Assembly (NCBI GenBank): GCA_009602725.1
Contig: WELB01000270.1
Location: forward strand, 47,585-111,584
Reading direction: 5' to 3'
Length of the DNA: 64,000 nucleotides
From: Spirogloea muscicola
Taxonomy: Eukaryota; Streptophyta; Zygnematophyceae; Spirogloeales; Spirogloeaceae
Part shown: piece by piece, positions 41,294-52,182 of the stretch
Layout: every line of letters starts with the position of its first letter
Numbering within the stretch: position 1 is the first letter of the stretch
Program-made: the position numbers and the translations under genes
The notes under the pieces: model-generated
Databases searched by the model: none
Seen by the model: the letters and a program-made list of their open reading frames with translations, nothing else
What the model was told of the DNA's origin: nothing

Positions 41294-43671
41294 ATGGGCT
41301 CCCTGGGGCCAGGCCCGGAGCCGCCGCCGCCGCCGCCGCTGCTACCGGCAGGGCCTCCTGGTGGTGGCATCGATGGCGGCGTCGGCGGCGCCGCGCGGGC
41401 GACTCCGTCGCCGCCGAGCAAGGCGGACCCGCAGCAGCAGCGCGAGCGCGAGCGCGAGCGCCAGGCGACGGACCTCAGGAAGTCCGCCAACAGCGCCTTC
41501 CAGACCGTCGAGCGAGCCGCCGCGGCTGCCGCCGCAGCGCCGGCGCCGTCCCCGTCGCCGGCAGCGGCGGAGGCCGTGGCAGCATGGGGCAACCGCGCCC
41601 TCGCGGCGGCAGACCCCGAGGTGTGGGACCTAATCGAGCAGGAGAAGAGCCGCCAGTGGGCCGGCATCGAGCTCATCGCGTCCGAGAACTTCTCGTCCCA
41701 GGTGGGCTCCCCGGGCACGCCGTCATGGCGGGATCGGCCACCCTCGAGCTCGTCTCTCACTGTCACGCTCTCCCGGCCGCCCCACCGACTTGCTGGACTC
41801 AGCTCTGGCTTGGCACTCAGGCAGCACTCCTTGCTGGAGCTCCAGCATCTCATCCTTACTCACATCTGCCAGCTCCAAAGCTCCATGATTGTCCGCACCT
41901 CTCTGCATAGCGGCTCAAGCGCTTGCTTGCTCGGTCCTTCTACACCTGCAGGCGGTGCTGGAGGCGCTGGGCAGCCCGCTGACGAACAAGTACTCGGAGG
42001 GGATGGTGGGGGCGCGCTACTACGGCGGCAACGCCGTGATCGACAAGGTCGAGGCGCTGTGCCACGCTCGGGCACTGGCGGCGTTCCGCCTCAGCAGCGA
42101 CCGGTGGGGCGTCAACGTGCAGCCCTACTCGTGCACGTCCGCCAACTTTGCAGTGTACACGGCGCTGCTGGCGCCAGGCGACCGCATCATGGGGCTCGAC
42201 CTGCCGAGCGGCGGGCACCTGAGCCATGGGTACTACACGCCGAGCGGCAAGCGCATCTCGTCCGCGTCCATATTCTTCGAGTCCCTGCCGTACAAAGTGA
42301 GCTCCCAGACGGGGTACATCGACTTTGAGCGCCTGGAGGAGAAGGCGCTCGAGTTCCGGCCACGCCTGCTCATCTGCGGCGGCTCCGCATACCCCCGCGA
42401 GTGGGACTATGCGCGCTTCCGCCAGATAGCAGACCGATGCGGCGCTCTGCTCATGTGTGACATGGCCCACATCTCCGGCCTCGTCGCTGCCCAGGTGCGC
42501 CAACCTTGCCGCTGCTTGTCGATTGGAACCTCCTCGCCAAGCTCTCTAATGCAAGTTTCTGGACTGTGCCAAGTCGAGGTGCTGAAGCGGTGTATCTCTT
42601 TGCCGCTTGCAGGAGTGCCGCAGCCCGTTTGAGTTCTGTGATGTTGTGACAAGCACGACGCACAAGAGCCTGCGAGGCCCACGCGCGGGCATGATCTTCT
42701 TCCGCCGGGGGCCGCGGCCGCCACGCCGTCCCCATCACCACCTGCTGCTCCTCGCGTCACCGCCGGCGGCAGCCTCCTCCGTCTCCCCGTCGGTAGAGGA
42801 GCACCAGCCCCACTATGACTACGAGGAGCGCATCAACTTTGCCATCTTCCCCTCCCTGCAGGGAGGCCCGCACAATCACCACATTGCAGCGCTCGCAGTG
42901 GCGCTCAAGGAGGCCGCCAGCGCACCGTACCGCTCGTACATGGCGCAGGTGCGGCGAAATGCCACAGCGCTGGCGAATGCGCTCATGCGTCGTGGCTGTC
43001 GCCTGGTCACAAACGGGACCGACAACCACCTCATGCTCTGGGACCTTCGCCCGCTGGGCCTCACCGGTGAGCAGGTGCTTTAGGTAACAAGTTTATGCAT
43101 CACTGATATGAAACGCGTGGCAAGATTGGCTCCTGCTGAGGCTGCTCCGCCTCGTTCGCCTGGTGCTGCTGCGTGGCAGGCAATCGGTACGAGAAGGTGT
43201 GCGAGCTCTGCCACATCACCTTGAACAAGAATGCCGTCTTCGGGGACTCGACTGCCCTTGCTCCCGGGGGCGTGCGCTTAGGTCGTTCTTTGTGGCCCTC
43301 TTGTCCTCTTGCTGCTCACTGTCACAAGTTGTCCCGGTCATTCAGTTAGAAGGTTGATGAGCTGATAGCATGGCCAGCTCAGTGCCAATGCACTGTGATC
43401 TCAGAGTGGTGGAGAAGCATGTGCAGGCACGGCAGCGATGACATCGCGGGGCTGCAACGAGGTGGACATGGAACGCATCGGAGAGTACCTCGTGCGTGCT
43501 GCGCAGATCACGCAGCGCATCCTGCAGGAGCACCCCAAGCTGCAACGCGAGTTCGTACGCCGCCTTGAGGCGTGCCCCGACCTGCTTGAGCTTCGTGCAC
43601 AGGTGACGGCATTCGCACGATTACTCCCTATGCCCGGCTTTGAAGCCACCACCATGAAGTACCGAGATTGA
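41294..43671 (+). CDS. Serine hydroxymethyltransferase, plant SHM6/SHM7 class
   Basis: SHMT interconverts serine and glycine with tetrahydrofolate. Five exons (41294-41701, 41952-42494, 42613-43066, 43180-43281, 43427-43671) join to 583 aa. After a Pro/Gly/Ala-rich extension of about 100 residues come [30 protein letters not shown], the catalytic-core [33 protein letters not shown] and the PLP lysine in [10 protein letters not shown] (K335). The extension, a His/Ser-rich insert after GMIFFRRG (about 350-390), and [20 protein letters not shown] near the end match the SHM6/SHM7 class of plants (from memory), of which SHM7/MSA1 is nuclear and linked to S-adenosylmethionine supply. The start ATG is the first after the poly-T run, with no in-frame alternative seen downstream before conserved sequence. 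Confidence 0.93.
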
Positions 43672-44485
43672 CTGGCTGCCTGTCACCCTTGTCCACGTCA
43701 ACAATGCCATGCCCCATCCTGCTGTTGGAGCAGTATCGTACTTAGTATTACACATTGCCTTCCTCCCTTCCTTTTCCACATCACATGAAATGGAGTACTG
43801 GGCCGCAAAAGCCCCACTGGCTCTTCCAGTTTTGGTGCCCCACCTTGCCCTGAAGTCCTTAGGAAGAAGATGCGGTATTGCCCATGCCTACGCGGCTGCC
43901 TGTACAGTAGCAAGTGCTGCCCGAGCCCCTTTGCTCATGCACAGCAATAAGCGCTTTGTGGCTTGCTGAGGAGCCTGCCACCTTGTCACTGCAAGTCCAT
44001 AAATTAACATTCATTCACGCGTTCCGATATGAGCTATTATGCTCGCTGATGTCTAAGTCCTAGTCCTTCGTACTCCGGCTCCTTCAGACCTTGTCCATTC
44101 CTTTGGGCTGGCCTTTCCCAGCCACCAGTCAATCTGGCCGCGCTTCCGGGTGCAGCTGCTCCCAAGGTGCCGGACTCCAATTTCTTAGGCTTTTTCTATA
44201 ACCAATCACAGGCATCGACAATTACTGGAAGAGTCTCTCTCTCTCTCTCTCTCTTACTGGGCGGCCTCACCCTCTTGGAAGTCCCACTTGGTGCACCATC
44301 GTTCCTGGCGGAGCACGGCTACAGGCGCACCTCCAGCCAGCGGCCCACCTTCCCGAACTTCACGACATGCAGCTGGCGCTCGCCATGCTACCCAAGAGCA
44401 TTGCACAGCGTCCGCAGTACCCCGCGCGTTCTTCCCCTCCGTCTGCAGAGGCCCGGCAACGGCTTCTGACTAGGGCGCGTCTTCT
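43672..44485. other. SHMT 3' flank and LINE 3'-UTR module
   Basis: The SHMT 3' UTR is followed at 44035-44165(+) by a LINE 3'-UTR module (CTTGTCCATTCCTTTGGGCTGGC, hairpin, CAGTCAATCTGGCCGCGC). A (CT)n run of about 20 nt lies at 44234-44255. No gene recognised. Confidence 0.5.
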
Positions 44486-44584
44486 GGGTTTAGGGTTTAG
44501 GATTTAGGGCTTAGGGTTTAGGGTTTAGGGTTTAGGGTTTAGGGTTTAGGGAGGGTGTAGGGTTTAGGGTTTAGGGTTTTTGGG
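44486..44584 (+). repeat. Interstitial telomere array (TTTAGGG)n
   Basis: About thirteen TTTAGGG units with a few variants (GATTTAGGG, GGCTTAGGG, GAGGGTGTAGGG), ending in TTTTTGGGGGCCCC. The G-rich strand points rightward. Confidence 0.9.
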
Positions 44585-44811
44585 GGCCCCATCAAACACC
44601 CCGTTAAGCACCGGGCTCTCCAACACCCCAGCTGCAATGCAGCAGGCGATACTGCCCCTCGGCCACGGAGGCCATGGCGGCCAACAAGTTGCCCGCGCTT
44701 GCCGGGCGGCGCTGCCCGGGGCAGCTGGGCGCGCAGCTTTGCCCGGGGATATGCCTCCTTCTACACGGGCGTCCAGCGATGAAGCAGGTGGTCGTGTGTG
44801 TATATTTATGG

Positions 44812-45096
<285 letters not shown>

Positions 45097-45109
45097 AATT
45101 TACCCAAAT

Positions 45110-45800
45110 TGGCGGGACTTGAGGGCCAGCCCACAAAAGATGACAAGGTCCAGATTGAAAGCTTGTCCAAATGGAAAGGGAACAGGGACGAGATGGGGGC
45201 GATGGCTGTTAGAGGCGAGCCCAAGAACAATCTGACAATGTCTGCAGGCTCCGGTGATTGTTGCAATTCATGCCTATGCAAGTGGCTTCAATGAACCGTT
45301 GCTCAATACTTCTTCTTAAGCAGCCGCAATCTAGTGTAGCTTGCGGCCAGGACAGTGTCACCACGGCGGAAGCCAGAAGCAGCAGCCAGAGGGCAGCCTG
45401 CTTGCAAGTGCACCGCAAAAGCCTGGGAATGCTGGAGCGGAATTGTGAGGCGCATACCGAAAATCTGAGCGAGCGACCAAGTGGCATTGAAGCCGGGGCT
45501 GCTCACCGTGCTGGCCTTGGCGTCCAGAATATGCGGGAAGTGGACATCAAAGCCTCAAGAGCCTCCACCAGCTTGACGTTTGGTCAGCGGTGACAATCCC
45601 GCGTCAAGAAGAGACTTCTTCTTCATCATTTGTGGACAGGCTTCTTATTCCAATTTCACTCTCCCTATCACAGCTCCTTGCCCCCTCCAAGGAGCTGCTT
45701 CTCTCGCGTACAGAAGTAGTTCTTTCCAAGAGAAGTAGCTGTTAGGGGTTGGGCTGTGAAAAGCCAGCCCCCGCCAGCCCGCGTGAAGGCAATCGTATGC
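45110..45800. mobile_element. LINE remains
   Basis: Minus frame 45303-45506: SLAQIFGMRLTIPLQHSQAF, HLQAGCPLAAASGFRRGD, then a degenerate end without the R-G-Y residues. Hairpin-like GGCGGGACTTGAGGGCCAGCCC lies at about 45112-45135, and a GGGCTGTGAAAAGCCAGCCC module at about 45750. Confidence 0.55.
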
Positions 45801-45959
45801 TAATCTGCGGGATAGCTTGCATGGCAGATCGGCGAGCAGCCAGGCTCGTATGCCACCAAGTCGCTTGCTCGCTCAACTGTATGTGCCGCTCCTTGTCGCT
45901 CCAGCATAATGAGGCACTCCCAGTGCATTCCAGGCAGGCCGCATTTTGGCTGCTAACTC

Positions 45960-46205
45960 CCACATGCGGTCAGCTCCGGGCTCTGGAGCTGTGCACTGCC
46001 AGGTGGCGGGGGCCTGCCAGGGTGGGCGGTTGGGCCAGGCGAACGGGGGCCCCCTGCAGGCGCCGCCCCCCCCCCGGCCATCTGACTTCTTACTGCTGAC
46101 ACGGGGGTATTGAGGGCGCCCTGTCTGCCTAGCCTTTGGCTCCGTCATGAACACCTGTATGCATCTGGCTGGCATTTCACAGCCGATTCTTTCATATCAG
46201 CAGCC
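45960..46205 (+). mobile_element. LINE 3' end directly upstream of the CAP gene
   Basis: DFLLLTRGY and stop end at about 46115. The following ~85 bp (TTTGGCTCCGTCATGAACAC and on) repeat those at 1945-2030 almost exactly, showing the two copies share a 3' UTR. The CAP start codon is only ~85 bp further on. Confidence 0.65.
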
Positions 46206-46289
46206 GCTTTCTCCCCGGCCAAGGCGGCCTGCAGAGATAGGCCCGCCATTACCGCCGCGCCAACGCCTCGCGCCACCGCCGGTGTCGCC

Positions 46290-48414
46290 ATGGACCACGC
46301 CGTGGTGCGCGCGCTCTCCGCCACCGCCAAGCCAGCTCTGGTGCAGCTCCGCCACTCGCTGGGCTGGCCAGCTCTTCTTTCGGAGACGGTTGCTGACATG
46401 CAGGAGAGCTGGGAAGGCCAACCGAGCTCATGCAGAGAGGAAATTCGGCCACTTATGGCCTCGGGCTCGCAAGCCGAGCCTGACGCTGCGCGGTTGGCTT
46501 GCAGGCGATTGGGCTGCCGCCGCTGCTGCTGGCCGTCCTCGCTTGCTTGTCATCAGCAGGTGCGCACGTGCATCACACGATCCGCTGATCTGCTGAGCTT
46601 CGGTCACACACTCTACGCAAAACCTGCGAAATTTCTGCTCTGGATTCTTCATTACATGCTGAAAATGGCTCCCTCAGGCAAAAACCATGCCCAGTGTGCA
46701 GTCAATGAGAGTGCAGGACAGCATACCGACCATAGGCCAAGGCTTTGTGCCCCAATGACTGACTGAGCTTGACAGCTTGGTTCTCATTGTTGTGTCCGCC
46801 AGTGCTGATCGTGGTCTTGCATATATACGGTGAGTGCAGTGCAAGCCGAGGAGCTTAGTCGCACGTTGGCAGGAGAGCCTGCCGTCTGGAGCCTTGCTTT
46901 TGGTGAAGGAAATGCCCAAGCTCCCATGCCTGACGAAGCGCGCAGCTCGTTCTCCAACAGAGTTGGACGGGTGCTTCTGACAGAACAAGAGCAGTACACC
47001 GATCTACATAATATGGAAAGGTAAGCTTCCGTTTATCTCGATGCTCCAGATGTGAAGACTCCCTATGCTTGCATGTACCTTACATTGTGAAGCGCAGAAT
47101 TGCTATGTGGGCGGAGTGCTCGGAGCTTCGTTCTTCTTACGTGGAGAAATATTGCTCTGAGTTGTAATCGATAGTCTGACCTGATACTTATGCTATCTTC
47201 CATGCTATCTTCCAGGCAGACTATATATGATGATAGCCTTCTGGTCTTCAACACGACCTTGGCCACTTACGCTTCCGATTACGCTCACTCTCAAGTCGCC
47301 AACGGCAATTGTGCAAATGGCATACTTACGCACAGGTTAGTGTTGTAAAGTGTACGAGCTTCGCTGTCTGCTGAAACGTGATACTCAGCTGCATCTTTGA
47401 GCGTTGTTCTTGCCCTTGTCTACCGCCTCATCTGCCTTGCTGCCAGACTGTTCAATAAATGCCAGCGTGCACTGCAGTGGCGGACCCTATGGCGAGAACC
47501 TGTACTGGTCTGCTTCGTTTCCTCCTAAGGCACTTGACATATCAGCTGCAGTGGCAGCCTGGATATCAGAGAAGCAGTACTATGACTATGCTTCTAATAC
47601 CTGCCAGGTATATGCTTGTCATGCCTTACTGCCCGAGTCTTGTCGTGTAAACCTGCTGATTTGCCTCTCAAGAAGGCCACTTAACAATGCCTCTGGATTT
47701 GGACAACTTCAGATCGCACAGCCACTTCGCATGTAATCAATGCATCACCTTCGTCCTGACATTAAACATGAAGCAATCTGCTTCTGAGCGTCAGTGCTTG
47801 CCTGAAGTCATTTCTGCAGCGTAAAACCTGCTGCTAGTCACACAACTCGAGCATCCTCGTCTCTTACCTCTACCTTACTGACATAGGGTTTAGTTGACCT
47901 ACCTGTTTATTCGCAGACTGGCAAAGTTTGCGGCCACTATACTCAGGTGGTGTGGAGGGAATCGGTCAAGCTTGGTTGCGGTGCAGTGAGTGTCATCATT
48001 ATCACTTGTTGCAGCTGTCTTTACGGCCTGAAATTGACGTACAAACTGCTGATGATGATCATGCTTTTGCTTTCAGGCTGCTCCACTCTGAGTGGAGTAG
48101 CCTGACAGCACACACCCTACCCTCAGCCGAGCTTAGCCCACTACTTACCTGAGTAGGCGGCACCAGCAGTTTGAGCATAAGTAAAACGAATCTGGACAGT
48201 GTCAATATGGCGAAGTTGAACGTCAGTGTTTTCTAACTCTGATTACTGTTGCGTCATTTTGCAATAGGCAAGCTGCCCCTTCGTTTTCAGCAGTGGGACG
48301 ACATTGTACAGCGGGTCAGCTTGGTTGGTGGCCTGCGAGTACTCCCCACCCGGCAATCTGTGCGACTGTCAGAATGCCCAGTGTGATCCCTGCATACCTC
48401 AAGAGCCATTCTGA
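46290..48414 (+). CDS. Secreted CAP-superfamily (PR-1/SCP-like) protein
   Basis: CAP proteins are small secreted proteins of defence, wall or lipid-binding roles. Predicted exons: 46290-46340, 46505-46559, 46840-47020, 47216-47335, 47478-47607, 47917-47985, 48268-48414; 250 aa. Exon 2 codes the hydrophobic core of a signal peptide ([16 protein letters not shown]). The CAP domain has [32 protein letters not shown] (motif GGPYGEN), [30 protein letters not shown] and a Cys-rich tail ending [10 protein letters not shown]. The His and Glu of the usual CAP pocket are visible (HS, GEN). The first exon boundary is my least certain join. The promoter must lie within or next to the LINE end upstream. 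Confidence 0.88.
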
Positions 48415-48851
48415 CTGACAGCTGATGGGGCGACAAAGCATCACCAACACTTGACTCCTTCCCGCACCGCAGCTGACAGAGGTGCCGGCCAAAGTGAGGC
48501 AGATCTGATGTTGCTATTGACCATGTTGTCAGTTGTCCTTAATCTGCTTTGGATGCATAACCATTTCTCTGCATTCATCTGCCGATGGCAACCTAACCAA
48601 GTACTCCTCACATGAGCTTGTATGAAAAATCCGTGTAGGACATTGTAGAGGTGAAGTAGAGTTGATTATAGTACATTCACTTAGAGTTGCTTGTAGAGCC
48701 CAACTGCGTCATCTGACAGCTTTCAGATGACAGAGCTCCTCAGACTTAATGTCCTCAAAAACTTCATGCACAAACTCGCATTCCAGTTCAAAGAAAATAC
48801 TGCCGTGATCTCTCCTGCACTCCAAGCATCTTGTAATTACATCAACGATGC
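48415..48851. other. Intergenic between convergent CAP and MBL-fold genes
   Basis: 3' UTRs of two convergent genes. No other feature seen. Confidence 0.5.
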
Positions 48852-51146
48852 TCATTTGTGAGACGTCGCCAGCAGGCTGTCCTCCTGCTCTAGCAACTGC
48901 TTCAACTTTGCCATCTTGTCTGCAGTACTGTCAAACTTGTATTTCCTACCATGTCCTGCACCACACCACCAAGTGCCACTTAGAGTCGCTAGCTTCACTG
49001 ACTTCTTCATCATTTGTTCTACGTCGCTGAAGATAAGCCCAAGTATGAGTTGAACTACTCAGGACACTCAGTGAGCATGTTATGATGATTGTTGACTGAT
49101 ATGATTCTGAAGATTTAGCGTACCTGGCAGCAGCCAGAGGAAGTCGAGTGGCAGCAGCTTTCGGCAACTCTCCACCTGCTTTGCAACTGAGTGCCAATTG
49201 TAGGCCCGCATGATAGACAGCGCGCCTACTCGCGTAGAGTAGGCCAGGTGGTCGCCTGTAAACAGCGCCCCAACACCCTGCCGGTAGTGCAGCACAACGT
49301 GGCCTGACGTGTGGCCGGGTGTGAAGAAGAGAGATATATCAGGTCCAACTTCCCAAGGCCCCTCTCCTTCCAGCTTCATCTCCACGTCTCGAGTGCTGCC
49401 ACCTACCTGTCCATGTGCTGAAGCGCTTCAGAATGCCATAAAGCAAGAACACAGAATTGCACCATATCACTCCACCAGATTCTGAGCCTGCACCTATAGT
49501 GGCCATACGACATTCCCTTGCATGCAGCATGTCCTGAAATGTTGTGCTGCGGTCACCTCGTTCATGTGGAAGATACGCTTGCAGCCAAAACGAGCGGCCC
49601 ACCGGTCGTGGTCAGCAATGTCGTCCCGGTGTGTCATAAACAAGTAATCCACCCCGCCCAACTGTTCAAGGCGCTTGGCAAGCTGCTCCGTGAAACGAGG
49701 GCTGCATGGCCAATGGTACATTGATGATCAACAATCGACCCTGTAGCCAGGAGGCTGCTTGATTGTTGAAGCCTCTCTTGGTGCAATATCAGCTGGTATA
49801 TGAAGCATGCTATTGGAACATAGCACCCTGCAGCTTCCACTTTGTATAAGAGACGTATGATTTCCCCAGTGCTTGATCGGCTGCACTGACGTACCTATCC
49901 ACAAGTACATTCCCTCCCTGCTCCCTGACGATGAAGTAGGACGTAGCTCCGAATGACTTCTCCGAATGATAGCCAGAGTGGTACACGCCGGGCAAATCAA
50001 CTGCGCCACATACAGTCCAATATTGTCAAGTCCTTGTCAAGTCCAAGTTGCAACGGCTCTGACCTCCTCAATAGCCTCAAGATGAAAGTGTCTAGGGGTT
50101 ATTGAAAGCTACAGGTCCACAAGCACAGGGAGCCACCAGCACAAGAGAGCAGTCTCAGATTTGCATGGAGCTGCAAGTAAGCAATCGTGAGCACTCACCT
50201 TCATCAATCGGAATTGGAAAGGTGGCTTGAGCCTCCTTGATGTCTTTGGGTGGCTTCTCAGTGTGGATGGAAGCTGTGGGGCATGCCAGAAGCGCCTGCA
50301 GAGCCCGTACACGCTCCTCCTTGGAGTCAGGCTGCCTGTGGACCGCTGACATGTCACCAATCCTCGAGAACGTTTCCTGCATAGCACGTGACACCGAGGT
50401 GAGGACTGCAATCAGTGAACTGCTTGACTATACTACTATTTTCAGCACTCCTTGTTGCTAACTTAGCACTCATTGTTGCTCGCTACGTGGCCACCAGCAG
50501 GTTCCATCTCATTATTGCTTATAAATTATGAGCGCCATCATGAGGGCAATCGGGTTCCTGAGTGGCTCACTGGTGTCATCCATCGGCAGGTGTCGCAGTC
50601 AATGCAGGTGTGGTCCACAAAGAAGTCTCCATCCACGTTCTCAGGGCGCCGCTTGCGCTCCCAGCTCGCCGACACGGCTCTGCACGTAAATGCCTTGGAT
50701 GCTTGCCGAGAGCCAATGTCAACAGCCTGGTGCATCATACACAGCAGCCAGACTCAGGTACTGATGAGCCTAGGTCTAGTCTCAAGCCAATTGCCTCTGC
50801 ACCTTCGTCACGGTAGAGCAGGGCGCTTTACTATGGCAAGGACGCAGCATTCTAGGCCTCCGAGCAGTCTAACTCATGCGCGGTGGAGTGGCACAGCTGT
50901 GCATGATACTCGGAAAGGAGAGCCTGTGTTTCTCCATGGACAGATTCAAATAGCCCACGCTCGCTGAGAAGCTGAGCTCACCCTCTTGGCTGGGACGCTT
51001 TCACCGCTGAACGATGTCCGCAGGTTTTCGTTCTGTTGCTGACGCTTGCCCATGCTGGGGGAGACAAGACAACCAGTCCCCTTGCCAGCACTGGTCTCCT
51101 TCACTTGCATCGCCAACGGCACATACTTGAAGCTCCACGCGGCCAT
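48852..51146 (-). CDS. Ferredoxin-like + metallo-beta-lactamase-fold protein, likely plastid
   Basis: Seven exons (50982-51146, 50571-50726, 50199-50376, 49895-50000, 49557-49701, 49124-49406, 48852-48955) join in phase to 378 aa. Residues 1 to about 70 look like a transit peptide. A ferredoxin-type cluster site follows: CIDCDTC (C96, C99, C102) and later C139-P. Then the MBL fold: GVYHSGYHSEKSFGATSYF, THRDDIADHDRWA (in place of HxHxDH, as in this plant/cyanobacterial subfamily), FFTPGHTSGHVVLHY, LFTGDHLAY and the final LLPGHGRKYKF. The Fe-S domain plus variant metal motif resembles an uncharacterised plant family (Arabidopsis At4g33540-like, from memory). The substrate is unknown; this is not an antibiotic beta-lactamase. 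It is divergent from MBD-CDC6. Confidence 0.9.
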
Positions 51147-52182
51147 GTCAGAGTCGCAGCTGCGGTGGCAGGGTAGGCAAGACGTCGAGCCCCGAAAGAC
51201 GAACTATCGGTCCAGTGCGAAAGATGCACCCGGCTGGTGGAGGTGCTGCGGAACAGCCCTCAGCTCGCAGCGTCCAAGCAGGCAGCCGCCGCGCACTCTT
51301 GCAGGCCGAGCGCGCCCCCTTAGAACTGTGCGTGAGGGCGAGATGCAGCGTGCGGTTGTGAAGCCTCTGCGCTTGGTGACTGGTACGCAGGAGTGAGTTG
51401 GGGGCCGGGGCAGGGCGCTAATGCGGGTGCCTAGTGTTACTGCGAGGCTGCGTAGGAGAGGCGGGGCTGACGAGGCACCCCGGCGAGGCGCGAACGGTGA
51501 CGTCAGCGGCTGGCGCCAGCTCCTGCCCGAGTAACCGCGCCGGAGGAAGGCGGCCGGATGAGGAACTTCGTCGGGAAGGGCGAATTTCCGCCAGGCACCT
51601 GTGGGGCGGCCTGAACTGTGGATCCCGGAATGCGTCGTCCCGCTGCCTGCAGGTCCGGATAACTTGTTCCAGCATTCCTTCGCGCCTAAGAAACATGGGA
51701 GAGGGAAGTGACTCGCGCATTCTCTCGCGCTTTTTGCTTTTTGGCGCGAAGCACCTCGTGCGAAAGCTCTCGCGCATTTTGGCGCGAAGGTGCCGACTGC
51801 CCCACTGGCCCTGCCACTTCAGCCCCCTCGTCCTCCCTCCAGCACGTAGTGGATGCCGGCCGGACTTGGTCGCCACTGGTGCAGTGCAGCATAGCCACCA
51901 TTCTTAGCCGCCCTTCTGTGTAGAGTCCTTGCCTCGTCCTCGGCGCGCCCGACGCCGCCCTCCTCCACACTGTGCAGACGCCGCGCAAGAAGAGTGCCTC
52001 CGTCGGCCTCCAGCTGCAGCTTCCAGTCACCTTCCGAACAGTCACCGTCCGACCTGGCCGGCTAGCCCTTCTCACCAAGCTCTGTGATTATGGCCGCCAT
52101 GAGGCATGGCCGAGGATCGCGACATGCAGACAAGCAGTAGGCTTCTGGGTGCACCCAGCAGAGAAGCTGCTCTGTTGCCAAG
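51147..52182. promoter_or_regulatory. Divergent GC-rich promoter region with paired E2F-type sites
   Basis: Between the MBL-fold gene (-) and MBD-CDC6 (+). Two copies of TTTGGCGCGAA lie at 51738-51748 and 51776-51786, matching the E2F/DP consensus TTTSGCGC, about 400 bp before the first plus-strand ATG. A TGACGTCA palindrome lies near 51498. CDC6 is a classic E2F target in plants and animals. No other gene was recognised here, though a 5' non-coding exon is possible. Confidence 0.65.

Noticed and set aside
49080-49800. Antibiotic-type beta-lactamase
   Set aside because: The fold motif is shared, but the ferredoxin domain, transit peptide and THRDD motif put it in a plant/cyanobacterial family.
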